Below, one piece after another: positions 37,601-44,764 of a stretch of DNA of 64,000 bases. The notes beneath the pieces are model-generated. The model was not told the origin of the DNA. It did not search any database and worked only from the letters and a program-made list of their open reading frames with translations. The translations under genes and the position numbers were made by a program. Each line of letters begins with the position of its first letter. The first letter of the stretch is position 1. Source of the DNA: Ardenticatenaceae bacterium (lineage in GTDB: Bacteria; Chloroflexota; Anaerolineae; Promineifilales; Promineifilaceae); the NCBI GenBank assembly GCA_011525915.1, contig WYBM01000015.1, positions 310,001-374,000 on the forward strand, written 5' to 3'.

Positions 37601-40600
37601 GTTCCGCCGTCTGCACAGGTTCTGCAGGCTGGAAGGCCTGTTCCCAAAATGTGTGCCATTTGGCCTGGATTTGCTGCCCCTTGGCGCGCAACGCTGCGGC
37701 CAGTTCTTGCAGGGCGGCGTTGGCCCGGGCCGGGCCATGGTCCCAGAGCGGCGAGACGAAGCTCACCAGTGTGGAGCCCAGGTTGGCCACCAGGGGCAGC
37801 CTCGTGTTGGGGAAGGAGGCGTTTTGCCCGATGTCGCTCAGGTTGTGGCTGGTGGTGTTAAATTCCTGCTCATATAACCCGCCCAGGTAGAGGGTGGTGA
37901 TTTCGGTGTTGGTCCCACTTGTCACGTCTTCGATCTTTAACAGCCGGTTGCTGTCGCCGTCGTAGAGGAAGGTGGTCTGGTATGCTACGCCATTTTCGTC
38001 TTCCCAGGCGACCTGGTAGAGCTTGTTGTCTGCGTTCCACTGTTGGGTGTAGGCAATGCCGTCTTCGTCGCGGTCGGTCATATTGCCGTTGGCGTCGTAG
38101 GCGTAGGTGTCATACCCCTCGGTTGGGTTACCTAAGGAGATGGCTGCGTGAGGGTGCTTAGGTATGGTTTCATCATATGCATAATTGAGGGTCGTGGTGA
38201 TATTGTCCACGGTTGAAGATTTCGACGCTAAACGGCCGTCACTATCGTAATTGAAGCCCAGGTTGTAGCCAGGGACATTGCCGCTGCCACCAGCGGCCAC
38301 GGCCGTTTGCAGGCGGCTCAATTCATCGTAGCTGTAAGTGCGCGTTTGCCCCCCTACATCTGCAGAGTTGTCTGTGATTTCTATGATGTTGCCAACCGCG
38401 TCATATTCGTTATACACCAGACTTAACAACCCTTGTCCCACGGTCACGGACTTTAAACGGCCGTCGTAGAGATCCTCTGGTACATCACTGAACGCATAAT
38501 ATTCGTAGGCTGTTGTCAGGCCGTTCTCCAGCGTCATATCCACCATGCGGCCCAGCGCGTCATAATGGGCGCTGTTCACATAGCCGCCGCCCAAAGAGGT
38601 TGTCAGGCTTTCCGGGACCCCGTTTTGGGTCAGGCCGGTGGTGACCACTTCATTATCTGGGTAGGTTAACGTCTCCACCATGTTGGCCTTGTTATAGGTG
38701 TAGGCAAAGGTGAAGGGTGTGGCCGGCAGGCCCGGCAGCGTCATCGTGCGAGAGACCCCGGTCACCCGCCCGCGTTCATCATAGGCCCAGGTGGTGTAAC
38801 CGGTCATATCTTCCAGGCGCGTGCGCTGGCCCAGGGCGTTGGCAGCCGCCCCGCCCTCGTCGTAGGTGTAGCTTACGCTGCCGGGCGAGACGATGTCCGG
38901 GTTGGCCGAAATGTCATAGGTCTTGGATAAGAGACGGTTGAGATCGTCATAGGCAAAGGTGATGACAATACCATTGGCATCGGTCTGGGACAGCAAATTG
39001 CCCAGGGCATCATAGGTGTAGCTCCAGGCCCCCATGTCCGGGTCGTTCATGGCGATTTTGCGCCCGGCCAGGTCGTACTCAATCTCAGTATGCAGGCTGT
39101 TCTTGTCCACGGCCGTCAGGCGCCCCATGACATCGTAGCTGTATATGATGTCGGGATGATCAGGCTCAGCCCCGGAAATGGAGGGGGGCGTTACCCGCAC
39201 CACCTGCCCCCAAATATTACTGATCGAGGTGGTGGTGTTCCCGTTGCCATCCGTGACGGCAACCGACGACTGCAAGTCTTGACTATCAATGGTGTAGGTA
39301 TACGTGATGACGGTGCCATCCGGCGCCACCTGGCTGGATACACGGCCCAGGGCATCGTAGAGGGTCGTGGTATGAGCCACGTTGGCCGGTGGGGGGGTAC
39401 TTTGATCATAGGTATAGGGAATGGTTTGCGTTTCCGGCTGGCCCGCGTCATTATAGGTGTAATCCACAAAAATATCGCAGTCATCCGTTGCTAAATTAAA
39501 ATCAGTCGTACAAGCGTTGTCGTGCAGTTCGGCCCCCAGCGCGATGGATCGTGTCATCCGCCCCGTGCCGTCGTATATCTTCTCCACGGTGATGTGCCGG
39601 CCGGTATCGTCGATCTTTTGCGTCGCCGCCGTGAAGAAAGGATAGACGTTGTTAGCGTTGACATCGTTGTAGGTGATTTCAATGGTGGGAGCAGACAGGG
39701 TGTCTCCAGGCTTGGCTACCTTAATCAGACGCCCAAAGGCATCATACGCCGCCGTGGTCGTGTTGCCATTGGGGCCAGTCAGACTGGTCACCACAGCCCT
39801 ATCCTTATCATAGGCAAAGGTCGTGCCTGGGAAATTGACCGGATGGTACAACGGCCCGCGCACTTCCACCAGGTAGGTGTGGTAATCGGGGTCGTAGACA
39901 TTGGTTGTGGTGCGCGCCCCGGCGGCAGGGGGGTCGGCGTTGTGGGCTGCATAACCAGCGTAGTTGGTCACCGTTTCCATATTGCCCCAGGCGTCATAGG
40001 TATAGGTAACCTGGCTGTACTGGTCGCCATCCTGCCGGCTCATGAGGGTGCGTACGTCGGTCAGTTTGCCCACTGTGGGGGGGATTTGGAAAGTGATGGG
40101 CCCCGGAGGGTCACTATCGTAGTGGTCGTAGTAATAAAAGGTTGCGCCCAAAAGCTCTGAACTGTTGTAGGTGCAGCCCGAGGAACAATCATAGGTCTTT
40201 GTTGCGGCGGCAAAACCGGTCAGATATGGGAGGTTGGGGTTGCCGTAATTGGCATAATCGACACTGGGGTAGTACCAGGTGCGTGTGGCACGGTAATTGC
40301 TCCAGCTGATGCCGTTGTAGTATGCTTCAATCACGTCGGTAACGTTACCAAACTGCTTATTGGCCTGATGCATAGGGTCATAGGCATACGTCGTGCGCCG
40401 CTCAAGGCAGTGGTTTTCTTCCTGGTCTTCCTGGCAGGTGGCGGTGATCTGGTAAGCGGTACGGCTCCAGACCACGTCCAGGCCGGTGTAAGCGTTTGTA
40501 GGTTCTCCATCCAGGTCTTTTGGCATGACCAGGGTGTAAGGAATAAAGGGGTCTTCGGCCAGATAAGAAACCAAATAATGGGTTTCCGTGCGTGAAGCCA

Positions 40601-43298
40601 GGCTGCCATCGCTGCCATAGACCGCCACCCATTGGGCACTGCCCTTGGTGCTGGTGATGGTATTTGCCCCGCTGCACAGGTCTTTCTGGCAGAATTGGGT
40701 CACCGTTTTGACGCCATTGGGCGCAAAGACCGTGACCATGCCATGCCCGTTAAAATCACTGTAGTTTTCTGAGTAGGGGTTGTCCCCTGCTGCGTGGCGG
40801 AGCCCTGGCCGGCTGGTCTTGGCGGTATCGCTGCCCTGGCAGTTGCCGGCAGTGCTGGTTGTATAGTTATTCGTATAGCAATACGCAAAGGCGTAAGATT
40901 CTCCTGTGCCCGTATGCAGGGTCTTCGTGATTGTGCGATAGCGGGTGGGGGCCAGCAGCATGTAATACTCTTCAACCAGACACTCTCCACTGCATTCTAT
41001 CCGCAGTTTGGCATCGGCCTCCGCGGTATGCGGCAGCCAGATGGTGGTTTCATAGAGATCCCAGTCGTCAGGCGACGACGTCTCAATTGTTTGCGTATGC
41101 CCCCAGTGGAGAGGCGTGTAACCAGTGGCAGTATAGCCGTCATGAATCCCTAATCGGATAGTAACCTGGCCGGTCCCAATTTTGCTGACCATTGCCCGAA
41201 GGACATAGATTCCCCCAGGCTGTAGTTTCTCTTTTTCAATGTCATGCTGGGCCTGTACACCCATGATTCTGAGGTTGCCATCTCCCTGGTTGCCTTCTCG
41301 CCAACAGGCGACATTATCTTCGTCACCACTTACAACGTACCATCCACCTGTGGACATATCACCGTCACTATCGGGATTACACAAATCTTCCTGGACAAGG
41401 CGGCGCCCCTGTAAGACATTGGTGTTGGTAATGAATGATGGAAGGTTTTCATGCCAGCTTTGATAATCAAAATCCACCCAGCCGCCATAATTATTTTGGG
41501 CAATATCCAAATGGGCCCCATCATAGGCAAAGGTTGTGGCAGGTAATTGATCTCCACCTAGCCCGAATTCTTGAATACTGGTGAGGGTCAAAAACTTGCC
41601 ACCGGCAGACCAGGTGAGATTGGGAAAGATATTTTGCCCATTCTGGTTATATTGTAGATTGTATTCTCGAATGGTTTCCGAAAGCTCCCAAACACCATTC
41701 CCGTTGGCATCATGAACAACTGAGATGTAATCCAGAAAAGAGCGTTCAAAAAAATTGGCGCTGCCATCGTCGATAAGGCCCTGGTCAAAATCTGTTCGGC
41801 TCGCCCTATGGAAGACAATTTTATAACGGTTGTTTGCATAGAGAATTTCCGACGGATACATGGCTGCATCCGAAGGATGGTCTTCCTTCACGCCGTCTCC
41901 GTCATCATCACATTTATAGTTATGCTCCTCAATCGCCTGGGTATAGGTTAAGGATTGCCCATGAATATTTTTCATCTCGCTCAATCCCCATTTCCAGGTG
42001 ACATCATCGTCATGGATACAGGACCATTTATCATTAATGATACCCCATTCAAAGCGAGGGAAGCGGGCCCGGTGTTCAAAATCATAGACGTTCCCATTTT
42101 TGTCCCATACCGTCCAGGTATCGGTCGTTTTGTTGTACTGTACCCGCCAAAAGGTTTCATCCACCGTCCGGTAATGTTTCGTGTTTGGGTTGCCATCCAC
42201 ATCTTCGGCGATCTCCAGCAGCATGCTGCTGACACCATTGACGACCAGGTTAAAGGTGTCATCGCGCAGATCGTCGTTGGTCCCATTCATGTTGCGCTCA
42301 ATCGCCCCCACGTCCAGCGACCAGCCCATCCCCACCCAACTGGCCTGGGTGCGTGCGGTGGCACTGTCTACCCCCTGGCTGCTGTAGCTCAACGCCAGGC
42401 TGGGCTGTAGCCCACCAGGGCCAGGCGGCACCCAAAACGGGTAGCTGTACGAGGCCGCCCCCGTAAAGGAAGAAACCTGGAACCCCTGCAGGTTGGGCAG
42501 TTGGCTGGCCTGCCAGCTGTTCACATCAATGTCGAAGTCGGTCAGGTGGTCGGTCTGGGCCACCAGCTGGTTGGTTTCTGTGTACACCCGGCTGGGCAAG
42601 GATACCCAGGTGCCCAGTTCCGTATCATAATAGAACAGCGCCAGGCCAGATTCATGCCCGGTCAGGTTGGTTTCGGAATACGCCACGGTAATGGTGATCG
42701 GGGTCTGGAAGCGGGTTACCGGGCCCCCGCTAGCCTGGTCAAACGCCGTGATGCGGAAAGGCTGCCCGCTTAAGGTATAGGGTGGGCGCGTTTTGCCTAC
42801 CGGGTCGCTGACTTGCACGTCCAGGGTCTGGGTCAAGGTGCCGCTGGCAAAGGCAATCTCAACCTGGCCCGCCCTGGCGGCCAAGGCCCCGCCGGCCGGC
42901 CCCATCACAAACGTTTCCCGGTTGGCCTCTTCAGCCGCAGGTGTGCCGCCGCTGTCCACTTCAGACGTAATCCCCGGCTGCTGGTAATCTACCGGCCCGC
43001 TGGGTTCGGGGGTCACAACGGCGGTGAACTGCTGGGCATAGGTTTGGGCGCGGGTTTGCATTTCCGGCGCGGCCAGCCCGGCAGTGACCTCTTTGGCCAC
43101 GGCCGTGTTCACTTCCCGTGCCGTCAGGGCCGCCGCTTGCGCCAGGCTGGCCGCTCCCAGGAAATTGGGGGCGACCAGTGACACGACGACCAGGATGTGC
43201 AGGGCTTTAACCCCAAACGAGCTGGGGGCCAGCCAAAACCGCCGCAAGTGGCGGGCTATACGTGGGGATACATGTGTCAGGTGGGCATTAAGTTTCAT
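28641..43298 (-). CDS. Giant RHS/SpvB-like protein with nested FG-GAP and Ig-like modules and a 3D-type C-terminal tip
   Basis: ATG 43298 follows GGGAG by 6 bases; product 4,885 residues. Order: signal peptide (about 30-60), TcdB/SpvB-like region with SYSYPFWVPPGPGGLQPSL (to about 1,000), RHS/YD repeats (about 1,000-1,815), a linker, 14 FG-GAP repeats (about 2,115-2,990), Ig-like/Big domains with TxPA-type boundaries (about 2,990-4,490), then the RHS core (YYLHGDHLGSTSLTT, ARYTPFGD, GLMDYNARFYSPSLGRFISPD). A distinct C-terminal domain of about 270 residues follows DPTGHS. Its end (GIGLLEVTDTGG ... NSDFFDLYIG) fits a 3D double-psi barrel seen in MltA-type enzymes. RHS proteins make a shell that encloses a C-terminal effector. 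Here the shell halves are split by about 2,675 residues. No immunity gene is visible downstream. Confidence 0.85.
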   Translation of the reverse strand: MKLNAHLTHVSPRIARHLRRFWLAPSSFGVKALHILVVVSLVAPNFLGAASLAQAAALTAREVNTAVAKEVTAGLAAPEMQTRAQTYAQQFTAVVTPEPSGPVDYQQPGITSEVDSGGTPAAEEANRETFVMGPAGGALAARAGQVEIAFASGTLTQTLDVQVSDPVGKTRPPYTLSGQPFRITAFDQASGGPVTRFQTPITITVAYSETNLTGHESGLALFYYDTELGTWVSLPSRVYTETNQLVAQTDHLTDFDIDVNSWQASQLPNLQGFQVSSFTGAASYSYPFWVPPGPGGLQPSLALSYSSQGVDSATARTQASWVGMGWSLDVGAIERNMNGTNDDLRDDTFNLVVNGVSSMLLEIAEDVDGNPNTKHYRTVDETFWRVQYNKTTDTWTVWDKNGNVYDFEHRARFPRFEWGIINDKWSCIHDDDVTWKWGLSEMKNIHGQSLTYTQAIEEHNYKCDDDGDGVKEDHPSDAAMYPSEILYANNRYKIVFHRASRTDFDQGLIDDGSANFFERSFLDYISVVHDANGNGVWELSETIREYNLQYNQNGQNIFPNLTWSAGGKFLTLTSIQEFGLGGDQLPATTFAYDGAHLDIAQNNYGGWVDFDYQSWHENLPSFITNTNVLQGRRLVQEDLCNPDSDGDMSTGGWYVVSGDEDNVACWREGNQGDGNLRIMGVQAQHDIEKEKLQPGGIYVLRAMVSKIGTGQVTIRLGIHDGYTATGYTPLHWGHTQTIETSSPDDWDLYETTIWLPHTAEADAKLRIECSGECLVEEYYMLLAPTRYRTITKTLHTGTGESYAFAYCYTNNYTTSTAGNCQGSDTAKTSRPGLRHAAGDNPYSENYSDFNGHGMVTVFAPNGVKTVTQFCQKDLCSGANTITSTKGSAQWVAVYGSDGSLASRTETHYLVSYLAEDPFIPYTLVMPKDLDGEPTNAYTGLDVVWSRTAYQITATCQEDQEENHCLERRTTYAYDPMHQANKQFGNVTDVIEAYYNGISWSNYRATRTWYYPSVDYANYGNPNLPYLTGFAAATKTYDCSSGCTYNSSELLGATFYYYDHYDSDPPGPITFQIPPTVGKLTDVRTLMSRQDGDQYSQVTYTYDAWGNMETVTNYAGYAAHNADPPAAGARTTTNVYDPDYHTYLVEVRGPLYHPVNFPGTTFAYDKDRAVVTSLTGPNGNTTTAAYDAFGRLIKVAKPGDTLSAPTIEITYNDVNANNVYPFFTAATQKIDDTGRHITVEKIYDGTGRMTRSIALGAELHDNACTTDFNLATDDCDIFVDYTYNDAGQPETQTIPYTYDQSTPPPANVAHTTTLYDALGRVSSQVAPDGTVITYTYTIDSQDLQSSVAVTDGNGNTTTSISNIWGQVVRVTPPSISGAEPDHPDIIYSYDVMGRLTAVDKNSLHTEIEYDLAGRKIAMNDPDMGAWSYTYDALGNLLSQTDANGIVITFAYDDLNRLLSKTYDISANPDIVSPGSVSYTYDEGGAAANALGQRTRLEDMTGYTTWAYDERGRVTGVSRTMTLPGLPATPFTFAYTYNKANMVETLTYPDNEVVTTGLTQNGVPESLTTSLGGGYVNSAHYDALGRMVDMTLENGLTTAYEYYAFSDVPEDLYDGRLKSVTVGQGLLSLVYNEYDAVGNIIEITDNSADVGGQTRTYSYDELSRLQTAVAAGGSGNVPGYNLGFNYDSDGRLASKSSTVDNITTTLNYAYDETIPKHPHAAISLGNPTEGYDTYAYDANGNMTDRDEDGIAYTQQWNADNKLYQVAWEDENGVAYQTTFLYDGDSNRLLKIEDVTSGTNTEITTLYLGGLYEQEFNTTSHNLSDIGQNASFPNTRLPLVANLGSTLVSFVSPLWDHGPARANAALQELAAALRAKGQQIQAKWHTFWEQAFQPAEPVQTAELPVRTKVADSPTANWETRAFADLAAQEYDVTTAGDAYQAPNRAQGVRTRFAPDGTVSWTDRTAAATAAARELARWKLTGFGRQSQVHPVGDPAQTQAEGSRFEYQYSLFSGHYSVVEWYVNEARGVEQGFTLAVRPEGEGLLVLEGATNLVVVDDDKAVLLDGEEIVLTYSGLKAWDARGRELDARLEGTEEGLRILVADADAVYPITVDPLIKTPDWTRNGSQAGAQFSYAVSTAGDVNGDGYSDVIIGAPFYDNGQTDEGAAFVYYGGPNGLSATPAWTAEGNQPGAYFGQAVATAGDVNGDGYSDVIVGADGYDAGSNDVGQAQVYYGRVDGLSTSPAWTVTGTQSGAAFATAVNTAGDVNNDGCSDVVVGAYLHVSVGQQGSSNGGLVAVYDSQCATGGGLSTSPSWTRTGEEQEAWFGFAVAPAGDVNGDGLSDLIIGAPRHGLDNQSTGGEGWVSEADKGKVYVFYSNGSGLNNAPDWTLQGDQAEAQLGYAVSTAGDVDGDGKADILAGAPFYDNGQTDEGRVYLYKGNFEILWTLESDQANAHFGYSVSTAGDVNGDGYADILVGAPAYSVGQTGEGQVFVYHGPVLGGPAWTAEGNQTNAAFGQAISPAGDVNGDGLADILVGMPHYFTGQANAGRAAAFYGDAGTLQTMAGWTAEGNKIFTAFGQAVNTAGDVNGDGFADLVIGAPEWDNGQTNEGRALVYHGGPGGWNSTANWMMEGNQGYAKYGTSVSTAGDVNGDGYSDLAVGAPYYDDIGVQNEGRVFVYHGTANGLNTLPAWVGEGNQANALYGYSVSTAGDVNGDGFADLIVGAPDYDGPFTDGGAAFVYFGSAAGLSASADLVLYSDAAQADFGTAVSTAGDVNGDGYSDILVGAPTYDMPDPNWYKNEGAAFAYYGAAAGPGTVYDWAADGLQANAAFGQAVASAGDVNGDGFADVVVGAPLRDSGQTDEGMAFVYYGSAAGLSTTAGWSTESNQAGAQLGWSLGTPGDLNGDGYSDLALGAPLFDGETANDNDGKAWVFYGAAAGLPAAADWAVPGDQNQGRFGQAVSVAGDANGDGYADLAVGAPRYDSGQTDEGKLFVYYGNGGLGTSLRPRQLHEDGTPLALLGRLYRAEPAGGNVEFRLFGYTPFGCGRVRLEWELQPLGVPLAGTAVEAQPAWTDTCTENPDLFQTVTNLAAEYTAHHWRVRVGYHPADFPFQQHSRWLTNPWNGWHEADFRTNETTAPESDHSFLATMGEEGWYVSPVEITLTATDPLPGSGVAYIQYTLARCAEATDWQTYTGPFTYAQDGAHNLCYRAVDNVGNVETAEYDVPFHLDATPPATAVTIAGLDENGWTRLSPAAVTLSAADLASGVRGLSYRVDPESGSGEWTVVENVAEVTFTVTGDGYHVIEFKAQDNAGNWESLQTKAFHIDSTAPLISAPNPAPFALINDTQPALSVQINNTVNGTTLNVTMYLDGSQVPVYGDNPNDGPETFTHNPPAPLADGTHTVYVLAVDAAGNRTETVWQFTIDAYTWLGFQTPFEGTVVNRGAVTLTLETEPGQVITVTLADTTPNGSGTVRTYTTTNGVLAAPAWPLRLGANTLSATAADPAGNTAVATLGVTYTHNVHTAQVYAVPDVFAPSPNQVDGTTPPPRTLAFVARAAAHEDGWEITGWRLEIKQGETAVRTFTHQDVKTLVSTGSTRPAEWTVLWDGRNDQGALLPDGPYTYGLEVYWQRSLGGLTEFTTAAPGTLVMDSTAPAPPSLTSSPVHLGKGFVWFRYAAAVWGTVSDPDVTYVTLHYKSGLDSQPSEASVSVRVQPDGRWLANLPLTEGQIVWVYAVAVDAAGNESAYTPNPIKVGLSGDTLFAAPYAGVAPMVIGLNTDVTLTATINTTGAPLAWLQAQVPVAPYQVGLNPTGIIGLGTEVYTGTWHTPSGGKFQGTVAVLFQAEDTAAPPLYEEVLVTPYLDLLPPWIAIHQPVNQQVQGGTTLTVTGVAEPYSTITVAALPLSGQLPSGETPAPVLDGVTTSDGAGYWQLTLYPYNGGRFTVTAQATDRAGNVGPAATALVTVDTTGPTVEDYWATPFYINPQFPHNTVTLSALIKDNLTGVVSATAVIHDLPQIGNTVEGQYTRDATDFDLFEQLVQVDDGAAEGLKQVTITAWDWAENESQVTVPGFIVDRTPPRALGLVLDKVGENLYVPDNQTVWHGPASVGNVLEVSVTVNDQNPALIHPDEVAGVDFVTFPNVFGSGTVVAPANGAVANTLVTRPFTATGTLAAGGRSLTAIDRAGNVSPRSGDAPVNFTVYWDAAVPQFSNFALTLLGTAHVYKANATTLYYAESATGTVQVEVTATDSNVGMRHVTFPAFFGASPENVTSADGYYTRTYSIESVSGHGLMPLTAYDRVGNLQTYNFYVYQDFAPPTMSGINAPGSTNSSTFNVSWSGTDTGSGLQHYIVQFQKEGDTTWTTWLAATTQTQAQFNSNTQGTGDGAYTFRARGVDNVDNQSPWVTSAPVVVDTMPPVVTVNAPAQAGLRFTVSWSGTDASGITAYDVRYRDGNGSWQPWPGYTNTSATSGQFVGQADHTYRFQVRARDGLGNQSSYQPVPAPVVQIETITKYYHFGSQRAAMRLGDGPQGAVYYLHGDHLGSTSLTTNASGGLVSQARYTPFGDVSWESGMAKTDFGYTGQRAERGFGLMDYNARFYSPSLGRFISPDAVVPGPWNPMSYDRYMYVQNNPCRYTDPTGHSKCEGGEPDVDLPTPEEGMMWKYAGKVRVSNYIIALESDYSGRKVPIQIRDRKTGEYQTYYVTEALLTDLGGIFMQGTAKANNGQYFHPVYPITAVNYYVNGTEVTWLNRRIEGHNIVGWVPKEYWEAYNNTGSAKLKQRYLEKMLAKIAPWSAASFGGFEDITYEWGVGVDDLRPYGTVGADLNTYPRNSSIYLDGIGLLEVTDTGGFANSDFFDLYIGEGYAAVSNWYEKTGGNTHCVDVWKQVPIHPYSGINDPQ
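34310..36960 (-). repeat. 14 FG-GAP coding repeats (about 190 bp each)
   Basis: Within the giant gene 14 units share (V)STAGDVNGDGYSD(I/L)xVGAP with the Ca-binding DxNxDG loop. On the plus strand they appear as recurring GCCGTCGCCGTTCACATCCC blocks. Fourteen units suit two seven-bladed integrin-type propellers. The high DNA identity between units makes the array prone to recombination and assembly collapse. Confidence 0.85.
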
Positions 43299-43392
43299 GG
43301 TTTTCTCCCGGATCACCAAAAAGGCTGAAAAATTGCGCCATGTCCAATATTCCTGCTTGCGTCATAAGCAGTCATTGCATTATTCCACAACA

Positions 43393-43416
43393 GATGTCGG
43401 GTTTTTACCCGACATC
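43393..43416 (-). promoter_or_regulatory. Perfect hairpin in the giant-gene leader
   Basis: GATGTCGGGT-TTTT-ACCCGACATC: a 10-bp stem with a TTTT loop, 95 bases upstream of the giant gene start. It could be a leader attenuator, an operator, or a recombination site used by the divergent tyrosine recombinase. Confidence 0.5.
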
Positions 43417-43506
43417 ACCCGCCAAAATGACAGGACGCTTCTTTTTCTGGCAGTGTGTGACTGAAAAGCCTGCCAGAGGCTGCTCCGCCAAAGGCCTTAA
43501 ATAACC

Positions 43507-43529
43507 GTACATATTTTAAGCATATGTAC
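43507..43529. promoter_or_regulatory. GTACATAT-7-ATATGTAC inverted repeat before the recombinase
   Basis: Two perfect 8-base arms (43507-43514, 43522-43529) around a 7-base AT-rich spacer, 31 bases upstream of the recombinase start. This geometry resembles the paired arms and short spacer of a tyrosine-recombinase core site; an operator is the alternative. Confidence 0.45.
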
Positions 43530-43560
43530 AGAATAGTGATTTTTGTGTATAATGTGCCCT

Positions 43561-44721
43561 ATGGATAAAACGTCAACCCGTCATTCCCTTGTACCACAGG
43601 ATACCCCAGAAGTGTCACGGCCGTTGGCCTACACATCCCTGGAAACGGCCGGCCAGGTAGCCAATAAGATCGCCGGCAGTACCATCTTTCAGCGCTACGC
43701 TGCTGAAAAGTCCACCAATACCCTAAAACGTCACGGCCGTGACCTGGAACTGTTCGCCGAATACCTGCTGGATATAGGCATCATGCCCGAACACGGGGCC
43801 GATTTCCAAACAAACCCCGCCGCCTGGCAAGGTGTCACCTGGGGTATTGTTGAGGGTTTTGTGCAATGGTTGCTGCAGGAAGGTTACGCTGTCTCTTCGG
43901 TAAATGCCCGGCTCTCCACAGTGAAGGTCTATACGCAATTGGCCGTCAGGGCCGGCACCGTTGACAAGCAGGAAGGGCTGCTTATCCAGGCGGTGAAGGG
44001 CTTTTCCCGCGCCGGGCAGTTAAATGTGGACCAGCGGCGCTCCCAAACACGCATTGCCGCCGTCACCTATGCCTACAAGCCGGAAGGGCAGCGTGATAGT
44101 GTGGTGGTGTCACGCCGCTCCACCAAAAAACGGGCCCCCACGCTGCTGCGTGATCATCAGGCCGAACATCTTAAAATCGTGCGCAACGCCTCACCACAGG
44201 CGGCCCGTGATGCGCTGCTGATGGCCCTGTTACTTGATCATGGCCTGCGCGCCAGTGAACTGGCCATTCTAAAAACCAGCGATCTGCATTTGAATGCGGG
44301 GGAAATGACGTTCTTCCGCCCCAAAGTGAAAGGCACAACACACGAATGGAGTACCCATCAATTAACACCCGCTGTCTACCAACTTGCCTGCCGCTACATG
44401 GAACAATGTTACCCCCCCACCCTGTTGCCTGATGGCCCGCTCTTGCTGGCTACCACGCGCCTGTTAAAAAATGGCAGCGGCGGTTTGCTCCTGGAAGAAG
44501 GGCTCAACCGGGTACGCATCAGCGAACGGGCGGCCTGGTTGGGCAAACAGGCCGGCATTCCCCGGTTGTCAGCCCATGACTGCCGTCACTACTGTGCCAC
44601 CAAAATGGCCCGGTTGGGGTATGGCATCGATGAGCTGATGGCCTGGTTTGGGTGGACAAGTGCCCAAACGGCCGTGCGCTATATTACCAGTGTAGAGGTG
44701 CAAAGCCGTTATAAAGGGTAA
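43561..44721 (+). CDS. Tyrosine recombinase/integrase
   Basis: ATG 43561 gives 386 residues (GTG 43543 would add six). N-terminal SAM-like core-binding domain (STIFQRYAAEKSTNTLKRHGRDL ... SSVNARLSTVKVYTQLA) and C-terminal catalytic domain. Catalytic residues visible: Arg in DHGLRASEL, His-x-x-Arg in HDCRHYCATKMARLG, Trp in FGWTS and the nucleophile Tyr in TAVRYITSVEVQSRY. All are intact. The gene is divergent from the giant RHS gene with two inverted repeats between them, suggesting site-specific recombination or past integration here. No phage or conjugation genes accompany it, so it is a lone integrase. Confidence 0.88.
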   Translation: MDKTSTRHSLVPQDTPEVSRPLAYTSLETAGQVANKIAGSTIFQRYAAEKSTNTLKRHGRDLELFAEYLLDIGIMPEHGADFQTNPAAWQGVTWGIVEGFVQWLLQEGYAVSSVNARLSTVKVYTQLAVRAGTVDKQEGLLIQAVKGFSRAGQLNVDQRRSQTRIAAVTYAYKPEGQRDSVVVSRRSTKKRAPTLLRDHQAEHLKIVRNASPQAARDALLMALLLDHGLRASELAILKTSDLHLNAGEMTFFRPKVKGTTHEWSTHQLTPAVYQLACRYMEQCYPPTLLPDGPLLLATTRLLKNGSGGLLLEEGLNRVRISERAAWLGKQAGIPRLSAHDCRHYCATKMARLGYGIDELMAWFGWTSAQTAVRYITSVEVQSRYKG

Positions 44722-44764
44722 CTTTACCATCACGTAGCAATCGGTGTTACGAAAACACGACAAT

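Noticed and set aside
43561..44721. XerC/XerD chromosome dimer resolvase as identity of the recombinase
   Set aside because: At 386 residues with a long N-terminal extension it is larger than Xer proteins (about 300), and the gap repeats do not resemble dif.
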